This document shows, piece after piece, positions 33,452 through 42,134 of a stretch of 64,000 bases of DNA; the first letter of the stretch is position 1, and every line of letters starts with the position of its first letter. This DNA comes from CAMLFJ01 sp035524955. Lineage in GTDB: Bacteria; Methylomirabilota; Methylomirabilia; Rokubacteriales; CSP1-6. The notes under the pieces are model-generated. The model saw only the letters and a list, made by a program, of their open reading frames with translations, was not told where the DNA came from and did not search any database. The stretch is taken from positions 39,236-103,235 of the forward strand of contig DATLFG010000059.1 of the NCBI GenBank assembly GCA_035524955.1. The letters run 5' to 3'. A program made the position numbers and the translations under genes.

Positions 33452-33879
33452 TGAGTCTCATCCCCCGGGTGATCGTCCGGCGCTGGCTCGAGGTGACGCT
33501 GGCGCTGGTTTCGCTCGCGATGCTGTACTTCTACCGGAATCCCGAGATGATGCCGCGCGCCCTCACGGAGGACACCAACCTCACGCTCTGGGACTGGATC
33601 CTCCGGGGGATGGTCTTCGGGCTGCTGGGCGTGTGGGGATTCTCCGCCCTGGTCGTGCTCTTCTTCCTCCTGTACTCGCCGATCTATCTCATCAACAAGG
33701 CGCCGCATCTCGTCGGCAAGGGCGGCTGGCTCGACCGGCGCGAGCTGCGCTTCTACCTCGCGTGCTTCGCGCTCGTGTGCCTGCTGGTCATCCTGTTCAC
33801 GCGCTCGTTCGACGCGGCCGGGGTCCTGTTCATCGTCCTCGCCGGCTTCGGCCCGGTGGTCTGGCGGCTCCTGGTCTAG
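33451..33879 (+). CDS. Hypothetical inner-membrane protein
   Basis: A 142-residue protein with four hydrophobic segments: VTLALVSLAMLYFY, GMVFGLLGVWGFSALVVLFFLLY, YLACFALVCLLVILFT and GVLFIVLAGFGPVVWRLL. I do not recognise the family. The start codon sits directly under a promoter. It is followed by the HNH gene, which has its own promoter. Confidence 0.75.
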   Translation: MSLIPRVIVRRWLEVTLALVSLAMLYFYRNPEMMPRALTEDTNLTLWDWILRGMVFGLLGVWGFSALVVLFFLLYSPIYLINKAPHLVGKGGWLDRRELRFYLACFALVCLLVILFTRSFDAAGVLFIVLAGFGPVVWRLLV

Positions 33880-33889
33880 CCCGCCGCGG

Positions 33890-33929
33890 TTGACAGGCTC
33901 CGGCGCCTTGTCTATCCTTGCCGGGTATA
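33890..33929 (+). promoter_or_regulatory. Consensus promoter of the HNH gene, near-leaderless
   Basis: TTGACA (33890-33895), exactly 17 bp, TATCCT (33913-33918). The expected transcription start is about 33925 and the ATG is at 33929, so the leader is at most a few bases. The TTG of the -35 box is in frame with the gene and could be mistaken for its start. Confidence 0.75.
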
Positions 33930-34459
33930 TGGATGAAATCGCGGTCCTGGTGCTGAACTACACCTACGAGCCGCTGCATTTCACCAACGCCAAGCGCGCC
34001 ATCACCTTGCTGCTCGCGGGCAAGGCCGAGAGTGTCGAGGCCTCGCCCCGCGTGATCCGGTCTCCCTCCCGGAGCTTTCACCTCCCCGCGGTCATCCGCC
34101 TCGGGGCGTACATCCGGAAGCCGTTCCTGGAGCGGGTGGCCTTCAACAAGAAGAACATCCTGCGGCGGGACGGCTACACCTGCCAGTACTGCTCGCGGCG
34201 CGGGGAGAAGCTCACGGTGGATCACGTGGTCCCGCGCTCGCGCGGGGGCCAGACCACCTGGACCAATGTGGTGGCCGCCTGCCTGCGCTGCAACCTGCTC
34301 AAGGGCAACCGCACGCTGGAGGAGGGCCGCCTGCGGCTGATCCGGGAGCCGGTGCATCCGCAGTTCCTCTTCTCGGTGCACCTGCTCCGGCATCCGCACG
34401 CGACCTCGTTCCTCGACTCGTGGCGGAAGTACCTGGTGGCGGTTCCCTCGACGTCCTGA
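33929..34459 (+). CDS. HNH endonuclease family protein
   Basis: This 176-residue protein carries an HNH nuclease motif: zinc knuckle CQYC, then DHVVPRSRGG with the catalytic His, NVVAACLRCN with the Asn and second zinc pair, followed by KGNRTLEEG. The N-terminal half (VLVLNYTYEPLHFTNAKRAI) is that of the widespread stand-alone HNH proteins in soil bacteria. Its role is unknown; nothing nearby suggests a restriction or phage system. ATG 33929 is set by the promoter. Confidence 0.9.
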   Translation: MDEIAVLVLNYTYEPLHFTNAKRAITLLLAGKAESVEASPRVIRSPSRSFHLPAVIRLGAYIRKPFLERVAFNKKNILRRDGYTCQYCSRRGEKLTVDHVVPRSRGGQTTWTNVVAACLRCNLLKGNRTLEEGRLRLIREPVHPQFLFSVHLLRHPHATSFLDSWRKYLVAVPSTS

Positions 34460-34480
34460 GCCGCGCCCCCGAGCCACCGG

Positions 34481-36514
34481 TTGTCCACGCCGTTGTTCAC
34501 GCTCGCCTCGGAGTTCAGCCCGTCCGGGGACCAGCCGCAGGCGATCGAGCGCCTGGTGTCGGTGATCGGCGCGGGCAGTCCCCACACCGTGCTGCTGGGA
34601 GTCACCGGCAGCGGCAAGACCTTCACGCTCGCCAACGTGATCGCGCAGCTCGGCCGCCCCGCGCTGGTGATCTCGCCCAACAAGACGCTGGCCGCGCAGC
34701 TCTACAGCGAGTTCAAGGCGTTCTTCCCGGGGAATGCGGTCGAGTACTTCGTGTCCTACTACGACTACTACCAGCCGGAGGCCTACATCCCGCAGTCGGA
34801 CACCTACATCGAGAAGGACGCGCTGGTGAACGACGAGATCGACCGCATGCGGCACTCGGCGACCACGTCGCTCTTCGAGCGCCGCGACGTGGTGGTGGTC
34901 GCCTCGGTGTCCTGCATCTACGGCATCGGCGAGCCCGAGACGTACCACGGTATGCACGTGTCGCTGCGGCCGGGACAGACCATGGACCGGGACGCCCTGA
35001 TCCGGGCGCTGGTCGCGGTGCAGTACGAGCGCAACGACTACGACTTCCGCCGCGGCACCTTCCGGGTGCGGGGCGACGTGGTCGAGGTATTCCCGGCCGC
35101 CGCCGAATCGGAGGCCCTGCGGGTGGAGTTCTGGGGCGACAGCGTCGAGCGGCTCATGACCATCGATCCCCTCCGCGGGGTCACCACCGGCACGGTGGAG
35201 GACGCGCGCATCTACCCGGCGAGCCACTACGTGACCCCGGCCGCCCAGCTCGAGCGCGCGATCGAGGGCATCATGGACGAGCTGCGCGAGCGGCTCGGCT
35301 TCCTCAAGGCGCGGGGCCGGCTGCTGGAGGCGCAGCGCCTCGAGCAGCGCACGCTGTTCGACATGGAGATGCTCCGCGAGCTCGGCTACTGCCACGGGGT
35401 CGAGAACTACTCGCGGCACCTGTCCGGGCGCAAGCCGGGGCAGAACCCGCCGACCCTGATGGACTACCTCCCCAAGGACGCGCTCGTCATCCTCGACGAG
35501 TCGCACGTGACCGCGCCCCAGCTCCGCGGCATGTACCCGGGCGATCGCTCGCGCAAGGAGGCGCTGGTCGAGTACGGCTTCCGTCTGCCCTCCGCGTTCG
35601 ATAACCGGCCGCTCACCTTCGCCGAGTTCACCCGTCTCGTCCCGCAGACCCTCTACGTCTCCGCGACCCCGGGCCCCTACGAGCTCCAGGTCGCGGGGGT
35701 GGAGCGCGGGGAGCCGGGCCACGCGCTCGCGGGCGGGCCGGTGGCCGAGCAGATCATCCGCCCGACCGGCCTCATGGATCCGAACATCACGGTGCGGCCC
35801 GCCTCCTCGCAGGTCGACGATCTCATGGCGGAGGTGCGGGTGCGCGCGGAGCGGGACGAGCGAGTGCTCATCACCACGCTCACCAAGCGCATGGCCGAGG
35901 ATCTCACCGAGTACTACCAGCAGAACGGCCTCCGGGTTCGCTACCTGCACTCCGACATCGACACGCTGGAGCGGGTCGCCCTCATCCGCGACCTGCGCCT
36001 CGGCAAGTTCGACGGGCTCATCGGGATCAACCTGCTCCGCGAAGGGCTGGACCTGCCCGAGGTCTCGCTGGTCGCGATCCTGGACGCGGACAAGGAAGGC
36101 TACCTGCGCTCGGCCACCTCGCTGATCCAGACCTCGGGCCGCGCGGCGCGGCACGTCAACGGCGAGGTGATCATGTACGCGGACACCGTGACCGGCTCGA
36201 TGAAGGCGGCCCTCGCGGAGACCGAGCGGCGCCGCCTGGTCCAGGGCGAGTACAACCGCGTCCACGGGATCACCCCGGAGTCGGTGCGCCGCTCGATCCG
36301 GGACCTGCTGGAGTCGGTGCCTGAGCGCGACTACTACACGGTGGAGGTCGAGCGCGCGCCCCAGACGCAGTGGGAGAGCCCCGCCGCCCTCGCGGCCCAC
36401 GTGGCGGAGCTGGAGACGTCCATGAAGGACGCGGCGCGCCGCCTCGACTTCGAGCGGGCCGCCGAGCTGCGGGACCGCATCAAGGCGCTCAAGAAGATCG
36501 ATCTGGGCGTCTGA
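34481..36514 (+). CDS. uvrB: Excinuclease ABC subunit B
   Basis: Standard 677-residue UvrB: Walker A GVTGSGKT, the beta-hairpin region YYDYYQPEAYIP, helicase motifs VILDESHVT, TLTKRMAEDL and TSGRAARH, and the C-terminal UVR domain (MKDAARRLDFERAAELRDRI) that contacts UvrC. It loads onto damaged DNA with UvrA and recruits UvrC. TTG 34481 gives the family N-terminus (LSTPLFTLASEFSPSGDQPQ). uvrC follows after a small membrane gene; uvrA is not in the window. Confidence 0.97.
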   Translation: MSTPLFTLASEFSPSGDQPQAIERLVSVIGAGSPHTVLLGVTGSGKTFTLANVIAQLGRPALVISPNKTLAAQLYSEFKAFFPGNAVEYFVSYYDYYQPEAYIPQSDTYIEKDALVNDEIDRMRHSATTSLFERRDVVVVASVSCIYGIGEPETYHGMHVSLRPGQTMDRDALIRALVAVQYERNDYDFRRGTFRVRGDVVEVFPAAAESEALRVEFWGDSVERLMTIDPLRGVTTGTVEDARIYPASHYVTPAAQLERAIEGIMDELRERLGFLKARGRLLEAQRLEQRTLFDMEMLRELGYCHGVENYSRHLSGRKPGQNPPTLMDYLPKDALVILDESHVTAPQLRGMYPGDRSRKEALVEYGFRLPSAFDNRPLTFAEFTRLVPQTLYVSATPGPYELQVAGVERGEPGHALAGGPVAEQIIRPTGLMDPNITVRPASSQVDDLMAEVRVRAERDERVLITTLTKRMAEDLTEYYQQNGLRVRYLHSDIDTLERVALIRDLRLGKFDGLIGINLLREGLDLPEVSLVAILDADKEGYLRSATSLIQTSGRAARHVNGEVIMYADTVTGSMKAALAETERRRLVQGEYNRVHGITPESVRRSIRDLLESVPERDYYTVEVERAPQTQWESPAALAAHVAELETSMKDAARRLDFERAAELRDRIKALKKIDLGV

Positions 36515-36518
36515 GCGG

Positions 36519-36728
36519 ATGGTCTTCAAGTGGGCGCTGATCGTCTTCGCGGTGGCCGCCCTGGTCCTATTCGGGCTCACGAAGGTCATCGCCTTCCTGA
36601 ACCCGCCCCGACCGGGCCGGCCGGCCCCGCTCATGCTGGGGCGCGTGCAGCGGGCGCTCACGTGGACCGTGCTGGTGCCGGCGACGCTGGCTCTGGTCCT
36701 GCTCGCCGCGACCCTGCTCCGGCAGTGA
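36519..36728 (+). CDS. Small two-helix membrane protein between uvrB and uvrC
   Basis: A 69-residue protein with two hydrophobic segments (WALIVFAVAALVLFGLTKVI; WTVLVPATLALVLLAATLL) joined by a Pro/Arg-rich loop. It starts 4 bp after uvrB, so it is very likely translated with it. No family recognised. Confidence 0.6.
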   Translation: MVFKWALIVFAVAALVLFGLTKVIAFLNPPRPGRPAPLMLGRVQRALTWTVLVPATLALVLLAATLLRQ

Positions 36729-36730
36729 CT

Positions 36731-36887
36731 GCTTGGCGAGGTGCAGCCGAAGGCGAGCCGAGCGCATTCGAGAATGAAGTCAAGGATGGCGAGGCGCAGC
36801 CCGCTTGGCGAGACGAAGCCGGAGGCGAGTCGAGCGGAGCAAGAACCCGAGCCGAGTGCATTCGAAAATGAAGTCAGGGATGTCGAC
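36731..36887 (+). repeat. Repeat family B, two degenerate tandem copies between uvrB and uvrC
   Basis: Two copies begin GCTTGGCGAG at 36731 and 36803 and each contains an AGCCGRAGGCGAGYCGAGCG core and an ATTCGARAATGAAGTCARGGATG end. The first shares 35 identical bases (36735-36769) with the copy inside the second ABC exporter gene at 6026. The second is interrupted by about 13 extra bases. They fill nearly the whole 162-bp gap before uvrC. Confidence 0.8.
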
Positions 36888-36890
36888 TGA

Positions 36891-38723
36891 ATGACGCTCG
36901 AGGAGAGGATCGACCAGGTGCCCGACCGGCCGGGCGTCTACCTCTACAAGGACGCCAAGGCCCAGATCATCTACATCGGCAAGGCGGCCTCGCTCCGCAG
37001 CCGCGTGCGGTCCTACTTCCAGGAGTCGCGGGCGCGCGATCCGAAGACCGACGCGCTGGTCGGCCACATCCGCGACCTCGAGTACATCGTCACCGCCAAC
37101 GAGCTCGAGGCGATGATCCTCGAGTCCACCCTCGTCAAGAAGCACCGCCCCCGGTACAACATCATCCTGCGGGACGACAAGCACTATCCCTTCCTCAAGC
37201 TCACCACCAACGAGGAGTTCCCGCGGCTGGTGGTGGCCCGGCGGGTGCAGAAGGACGGCGCGACCTACTTCGGCCCGTTCTACCCGGCCACCGCGATGCG
37301 GGAAACGTTACGATTGGTGCGGCAATTGTTCCCCCTGCGCACCTGCCGCATCAAGATCGACGGGACGCTCACGCGCCCGTGCCTGCAGTACTACATCCAC
37401 CGCTGCAACGCCCCCTGCACGGGCTGGGAGACCGCGGAGGGCTACGCCCGGACGGTCCGGGACGTGGAGCGCTTTCTCGAGGGCCAGAACGACGACCTCG
37501 CGGCCCGCCTCACGCGGGAGATGGAGACGGCGGCCGAGGAGATGAAGTTCGAGCGGGCCGCCGCCCTGCGAGACCGTGTCCAGGCGCTCAACACGGTGCG
37601 GGAGCGGCAGCAGATGATCTCGACCGAGGAGGAGGACCAGGACGTGGTGGGGGTGGTCCGCCAGGGCTCGGAGGCCTGTGTGCAGCTCTTCTTCGTGCGC
37701 AAGGGGCGGCTGCTCGGGCGGGAATCGTTCTTCTTCGAGCGGGTGGCCGGCTCGAGCGACGGGGAGATCCTCTCCGCCTTCATCCGCCAGTTCTACGCGA
37801 AGAACGTCGTCCCGCCCCGCGAGATCCTGCTCTCGGAGACGCCGCCCGAGATCGACCTGACCGGCGAGTGGCTGGCCCGGCGCCGGGGCGGGCGCGTCGA
37901 GCTGCTGGCCCCGCAGCGCGGGCGCAAGCGCGACCTGGTGGCGATGGCGGAGGAGAACGCGGCCCTCGCGCTGCAGACGCACCTGCTCGCGCGCGGCAGC
38001 CGGCAGCAGGTGGTGCTGGAGGATCTCGAGCGCTCGCTCGGGCTGCCCGGGCCGCCGCATCGCATCGAGTGCTTCGACATCTCGACCCACCAGGGCAAGG
38101 AGACCGTCGCCTCCATGGTGGTGTGGCAGGACGGAGACATGAAGAAGGACGACTACAAGCGATTCAAGATCCGGACCGTCGTCGGCACCGACGACTTCGC
38201 GTCGATGCAGGAGGTGCTGACCCGGCGCTACGGGCGCGCGCTGGAGAGCCTGGGGGTGCTGCCCGACCTCATCCTGCTCGACGGCGGCCGCGGCCAGCTG
38301 GGGGCCGGCACGAAGGCGCTCGAGGATCTGGGCCTCGACTACATCCCGCTCGCCGCGCTCGCCAAGCGCGCCGAGGAGGTCTACACTCCCGATCGCCTCC
38401 AGCCGCTCGTGCTCGATCTGGGCTCGCCCGCGCTGCAGGCGCTGCAGAAGATCCGCGACGAGGCGCATCGCTTCGCGATCACCTACCACCGCAAGCTGCG
38501 TCAGCGCCGGGCCATCGCCTCGGTGCTCGACCAGATTCCCGGGGTGGGGCCGACCCTCCGCACGAGCCTGCTCAAGACCCTGGGCTCGGCGAAGGGAGTC
38601 CGGGAGGCGTCGGTGGCCGACCTCGCGTCGGTGCCGAAGATCACCCCGAAGCTCGCGCAGCGCATCTACGATTTCTTCCACCGGAGCCCGGCGGGGGAAC
38701 CTTCCGCGGGGCAGGGGGGTTAA
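36891..38723 (+). CDS. uvrC: Excinuclease ABC subunit C
   Basis: A full-length 610-residue UvrC: GIY-YIG-type N-terminal nuclease (PDRPGVYLYKDAKAQIIYIG), a Cys-containing segment (RPCLQYYIHRCNAPCTG), the UVR motif (MKFERAAALRDRV), an RNase H-like C-terminal nuclease (IECFDISTHQGKETVASMVV; LILLDGGRGQL) and tandem helix-hairpin-helix motifs (IPGVGPTLRTSLLKTLGS). It makes the 3' and 5' cuts in nucleotide excision repair. Confidence 0.97.
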   Translation: MTLEERIDQVPDRPGVYLYKDAKAQIIYIGKAASLRSRVRSYFQESRARDPKTDALVGHIRDLEYIVTANELEAMILESTLVKKHRPRYNIILRDDKHYPFLKLTTNEEFPRLVVARRVQKDGATYFGPFYPATAMRETLRLVRQLFPLRTCRIKIDGTLTRPCLQYYIHRCNAPCTGWETAEGYARTVRDVERFLEGQNDDLAARLTREMETAAEEMKFERAAALRDRVQALNTVRERQQMISTEEEDQDVVGVVRQGSEACVQLFFVRKGRLLGRESFFFERVAGSSDGEILSAFIRQFYAKNVVPPREILLSETPPEIDLTGEWLARRRGGRVELLAPQRGRKRDLVAMAEENAALALQTHLLARGSRQQVVLEDLERSLGLPGPPHRIECFDISTHQGKETVASMVVWQDGDMKKDDYKRFKIRTVVGTDDFASMQEVLTRRYGRALESLGVLPDLILLDGGRGQLGAGTKALEDLGLDYIPLAALAKRAEEVYTPDRLQPLVLDLGSPALQALQKIRDEAHRFAITYHRKLRQRRAIASVLDQIPGVGPTLRTSLLKTLGSAKGVREASVADLASVPKITPKLAQRIYDFFHRSPAGEPSAGQGG

Positions 38724-38758
38724 GGGTGCCAGGACGAAACCGAAAGGGGGTGACGCGG

Positions 38759-39007
38759 ATGAAGATGCTCATGATGGCGCTCGCGATCGTCGCGCTGGCC
38801 GCTTCGCCGGTGCTGGCCAACCAGTGCCCGCTCCTGATCAAGCAGATCCAGGACGCGACGGCGGGCAAGACCGACGACGCGTCGAAGAAGGCGATGGCCC
38901 TGGCCAACGAGGCCAAGGCGCTGCACGACGCCGGCAAGCACGCCGACTCGGTGGCGAAGGCCGACGAGGCCGCGAAGGCGATCAATCTCAGCTTGAAGAA
39001 GAAGTAG
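38759..39007 (+). CDS. Small exported hypothetical protein
   Basis: An 82-residue precursor: signal peptide MKMLMMALAIVALAASPVLA, then a short helical, Ala/Lys/Asp-rich mature part with one Cys (NQCPLLIKQIQDA). A ribosome binding site AAAGGGGG precedes the ATG. The mature part looks like a small amphipathic helical periplasmic protein; no family recognised. It is followed by a strong hairpin. Confidence 0.75.
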   Translation: MKMLMMALAIVALAASPVLANQCPLLIKQIQDATAGKTDDASKKAMALANEAKALHDAGKHADSVAKADEAAKAINLSLKKK

Positions 39008-39020
39008 ACCGGTCCGTCCC

Positions 39021-39056
39021 CCCGGGGGCCGAGCGGCCCCCGGGAGCCCGTTTCTT
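39021..39056 (+). terminator. Intrinsic terminator-like hairpin
   Basis: Perfect 10-bp stem CCCGGGGGCC (39021-39030) / GGCCCCCGGG (39035-39044) with a 4-base loop, followed by a weak T-rich tail (TTTCTT at 39051-39056). It separates the small exported protein gene from leuS. Confidence 0.75.
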
Positions 39057-39083
39057 GCGCCTCCCGTCTAAGCGTGCGAAAAT
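39055..39083 (+). promoter_or_regulatory. leuS: Candidate leuS promoter
   Basis: TTGCGC (39055-39060), 17 bp, GAAAAT (39078-39083). The ATG of leuS is 10 bases after the -10 box, so the leader would be very short. The -10 match is moderate. Confidence 0.4.
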
Positions 39084-39093
39084 CAGCGCCAAT

Positions 39094-41595
39094 ATGGCCT
39101 TCGATGACCGTCAGGACCGCTATCCATTCCCCGAGATCGAGGCCCGGTGGCAGAAGGCCTGGGCCGACCGCCAGCAGTTCACGGTGACCGAAGACCCGGG
39201 CCGGCCCAAGTACTACTGCCTCGAGATGTTCCCGTACCCGTCCGGGCGCATCCACATGGGGCACGTGCGGGTCTACGCGATCGGCGACCTCCTGGCCCGG
39301 TACAAATGGATGCGGGGCTTCAACGTGCTGCATCCGATGGGCTGGGACGCCTTCGGGCTGCCCGCGGAGAACGCGGCCATCGACAACGGCGTGCACCCGG
39401 CGGTGTGGACCTACGAGAACATCGACAACATGCGCACGCAGCTCCGGCGCATGGGTATCTCCTACGACTGGGACCGCGAGGTGGCCACCTGCGATCCCGC
39501 CTACTACAAGTGGGAGCAGCTCATCTTCATTCGGATGCTCGAGCGCGGGCTCGCCTACCGGCGCCGCTCGCGCGTGAACTGGTGCCCGTCGTGCCAGACC
39601 GTGCTGGCCAACGAGCAGGTCGAGGCGGGCCGCTGCTGGCGCTGCGACTCCGAGGTGACGATCCGCGAGATCGACGGGTGGTTCTTCAAGATCACCGACT
39701 ACGCCCAGGAGCTGCTCGACTGGTGCGACCGCCTGCCCGGGTGGCCGGAGCGGGTGCTCACCATGCAGCGCAACTGGATCGGCCGCAGCGAGGGCGCCGA
39801 GTTCGCGCTGCCGGTGGTGGGACGGCCGGATCTCCGGATCTCCATCTTCACCACGCGTCCCGACACGTCCTTCGGCATGACCTACGCGGTGCTGGCCCCC
39901 GAGCACCCGCTGGTGGACCGTATCGCCGCCGGCGAGGAGGAGCGCCGCCGGATCGACGCGTTTCGCGCCGAGGTCGCGCGCGAGACCGAGATCGAGCGCC
40001 TCGCCACCGACCGGCCGAAGCGCGGTCTCCGGCTCGAGGCCCGCGCGGTGAATCCGTTCACGGGAGGGGAGATCCCGCTGTTCCTCGCCGACTACGTGCT
40101 GATGGGCTACGGCACCGGGGCGATCATGGCGGTGCCGGGCGAGGACCAGCGCGACTGGGACTTCGCGAAGGCCAACCGGCTGCCCATCATCGCCACCGTG
40201 AAGCGACCGGAAGGCTGGCGGGAGGATCAGGCCTACACCGGTGACGGCGTGAAGATCAACTCCCGCTTCCTCGACGGGCTCTCGCTCGAGGAGGCCAAGC
40301 GCAAGGCGATCGACTGGCTGGTCGGCGAGGGACTCGGCCAGGCCAAGGTCAACTTCCGCCTCCGCGACTGGGGCATCAGCCGGCAGCGCTACTGGGGGGC
40401 GCCGATCCCGGTGCTCTACTGCGAGCGCGACGGCATGGTGCCGGAGCGCGAGGAGAACCTGCCGGTGGTGCTGCCGCGCGACGTGCAGATCAGCGGCAAG
40501 GGCGGCTCCCCGCTCGCCGAGGTGCCGAGCTTCGTCAACGCCACCTGTCCCCGGTGCGGAGGCGCCGCGCGCCGGGACACCGACACCATGGACACGTTCG
40601 TGGAGTCGTCGTGGTACTTCCTCCGCTACTGCTCGCCGACCTACGACCGCGGCATGTTCGAGCCGGCCGCCGCCGCCTACTGGATGCCGGTGGACCAGTA
40701 CATCGGCGGGATCGAGCACGCGGTGCTCCATCTCCTCTACGCCCGCTTCTATACCAAGGTGCTGCGCGACCTCGGGATGCTGAAGGTGGACGAGCCCTTC
40801 CGGGCGCTCCTCTCGCAGGGCATGGTCATCAAGGACGGGGCCAAGATGTCGAAGTCCAAGGGCAACGTGGTGGACCCCGACGACCTCATCCGCCGCTTCG
40901 GAGCCGACACCGCACGGCTCTTCTCGCTCTTCGCGGCCCCGCCCGAGAAGGACCTCGACTGGAACGACCGCGGCGTCGAGGGCGCCTCTCGCTTCCTCAA
41001 CCGCGTCTGGCGCTTCGTGCACGCCAACCTGCCCGAGCTCACGACGGCCGCGCGCACTCCGGCCGGGCCGCTCTCCGAAGCCGGCCGCGCCTTCCGGCGC
41101 GTGATCCACGGGACGATCCAGAAGGTGACCCACGACATCGAGCACGACTTCCACTTCAATACCGCGATCAGCGCGGTGATGGAGCTGGTGAACGCGCTCC
41201 ACGACTTCGAGCGCGCGTCCCTCGACGGGATGGCGCGGCCGGAGCGGAGCGCGCTGCTGCGGGAGGCGGTGGAGGCCACCGTGCTCCTGCTCGGGCCGGT
41301 GTCGCCGCACATCACCGAGGAGCTGTGGGCGGCGCTCGGTCATCGCGAGAGCCTGTTCAAGCAGGTCTGGCCCACCGCCGATCCGGGCGCGCTCGCGCGC
41401 GACGAGGTGGAGATCGTGGTCCAGGTGGACGGACGGGTGCGGGGCCGCCTCACCGCGGCGGTGGACGCTCGGGAAGCGGAGGTCCGCGAGATGGCCCTCG
41501 CGGACGGGAAGGTGCGACCGTGGCTCGACGGGCGCCGGATCGCCAAGGTCGTCGTGGTGCCCGGGCGCCTCGTCAACATCGTGACCCGTGGCTGA
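39094..41595 (+). CDS. leuS: Leucyl-tRNA synthetase
   Basis: An 833-residue class I synthetase of standard length: the HIGH motif as HMGH in PSGRIHMGHVRVY, the editing domain (TTRPDTSFGMTY; GYGTGAIMAVPGEDQRDWDF) and the KMSKS motif as KMSKSKGN, plus a zinc-binding four-Cys region (WCPSCQTVL...CWRC). It charges tRNA(Leu) and hydrolyses mischarged tRNA. ATG 39094 is the usual start (FPEIEARWQKAW follows). Confidence 0.97.
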   Translation: MAFDDRQDRYPFPEIEARWQKAWADRQQFTVTEDPGRPKYYCLEMFPYPSGRIHMGHVRVYAIGDLLARYKWMRGFNVLHPMGWDAFGLPAENAAIDNGVHPAVWTYENIDNMRTQLRRMGISYDWDREVATCDPAYYKWEQLIFIRMLERGLAYRRRSRVNWCPSCQTVLANEQVEAGRCWRCDSEVTIREIDGWFFKITDYAQELLDWCDRLPGWPERVLTMQRNWIGRSEGAEFALPVVGRPDLRISIFTTRPDTSFGMTYAVLAPEHPLVDRIAAGEEERRRIDAFRAEVARETEIERLATDRPKRGLRLEARAVNPFTGGEIPLFLADYVLMGYGTGAIMAVPGEDQRDWDFAKANRLPIIATVKRPEGWREDQAYTGDGVKINSRFLDGLSLEEAKRKAIDWLVGEGLGQAKVNFRLRDWGISRQRYWGAPIPVLYCERDGMVPEREENLPVVLPRDVQISGKGGSPLAEVPSFVNATCPRCGGAARRDTDTMDTFVESSWYFLRYCSPTYDRGMFEPAAAAYWMPVDQYIGGIEHAVLHLLYARFYTKVLRDLGMLKVDEPFRALLSQGMVIKDGAKMSKSKGNVVDPDDLIRRFGADTARLFSLFAAPPEKDLDWNDRGVEGASRFLNRVWRFVHANLPELTTAARTPAGPLSEAGRAFRRVIHGTIQKVTHDIEHDFHFNTAISAVMELVNALHDFERASLDGMARPERSALLREAVEATVLLLGPVSPHITEELWAALGHRESLFKQVWPTADPGALARDEVEIVVQVDGRVRGRLTAAVDAREAEVREMALADGKVRPWLDGRRIAKVVVVPGRLVNIVTRG

Positions 41596-42115
41596 CTCGA
41601 CGCGCCGGGCGCGACGGCGACGGGTCCTGGGGCTGGCGCTCGCCGGCCTCCTGCTCGCGGGCTGCGGCTACAGTACCCGCGGTAACCTGCCCGATCACAT
41701 CAGGACGGTGGCGGTGCCCATCTTCAAGAACCGCACGCTCGAGCCGGGCGTGGAGAGCGCGATCACCTCCGGCGTGGTCAACGCCTTCTCCAGCGGCGGA
41801 CGGGTGCGGGTGGTGCCGCTCGAGGAGGCCGACGCGATCCTCGAGGGCGAGGTGGTGGGCTACAGCCTCGAGGGCCTCGCCTTCGACCGGAGCGCGGTCG
41901 TGCGCGCGTACCGGCTGCGGCTCGTGCTGAACGTGGAGTTCCGCGACGTGCGGAAGAGCGCCATGCTGTGGCGGCAGGAGGGGCTGCAGGAGACGTCGGA
42001 CTTCCAGGTGCAGGGCTCGGTGTCGGATACGGTCGCCCGCGGGCAGGGGGCCGTGCTCCAGGCCGCGACCGAGATCGGGCGCAAGGTCGTCAATCTCGCG
42101 GTGGACCGCTTCTAG
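41588..42115 (+). CDS. lptE: LPS-assembly lipoprotein LptE
   Basis: A 175-residue protein with a lipoprotein signal (VLGLALAGLLLAGCGY, lipobox LAGC). The mature part is typical of the LptE/RlpB family: TVAVPIFKNRTLEPGVESAI and VVGYSLEGLAFDRSAVVRAY. It would plug LptD in the outer membrane. lptD is not in the window. GTG 41588 overlaps the leuS end by 8 bp. Confidence 0.9.
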   Translation: MADSTRRARRRRVLGLALAGLLLAGCGYSTRGNLPDHIRTVAVPIFKNRTLEPGVESAITSGVVNAFSSGGRVRVVPLEEADAILEGEVVGYSLEGLAFDRSAVVRAYRLRLVLNVEFRDVRKSAMLWRQEGLQETSDFQVQGSVSDTVARGQGAVLQAATEIGRKVVNLAVDRF

Positions 42116-42134
42116 TGCCGCGCGCGCAGGCGTA

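Noticed and set aside
33890..33928. TTG start giving the HNH protein 13 extra residues
   Set aside because: The TTG is part of a consensus -35 box and the ATG at 33929 follows the promoter directly.
33929..34459. Restriction or anti-phage system around the HNH gene
   Set aside because: Neighbours are housekeeping genes (uvrB, membrane protein); no methyltransferase, helicase or defence partner is present.
36738..36893. Small ORFs within the uvrB-uvrC gap
   Set aside because: The open frames come from repeat family B and match the copy in the exporter gene; no independent gene signal.
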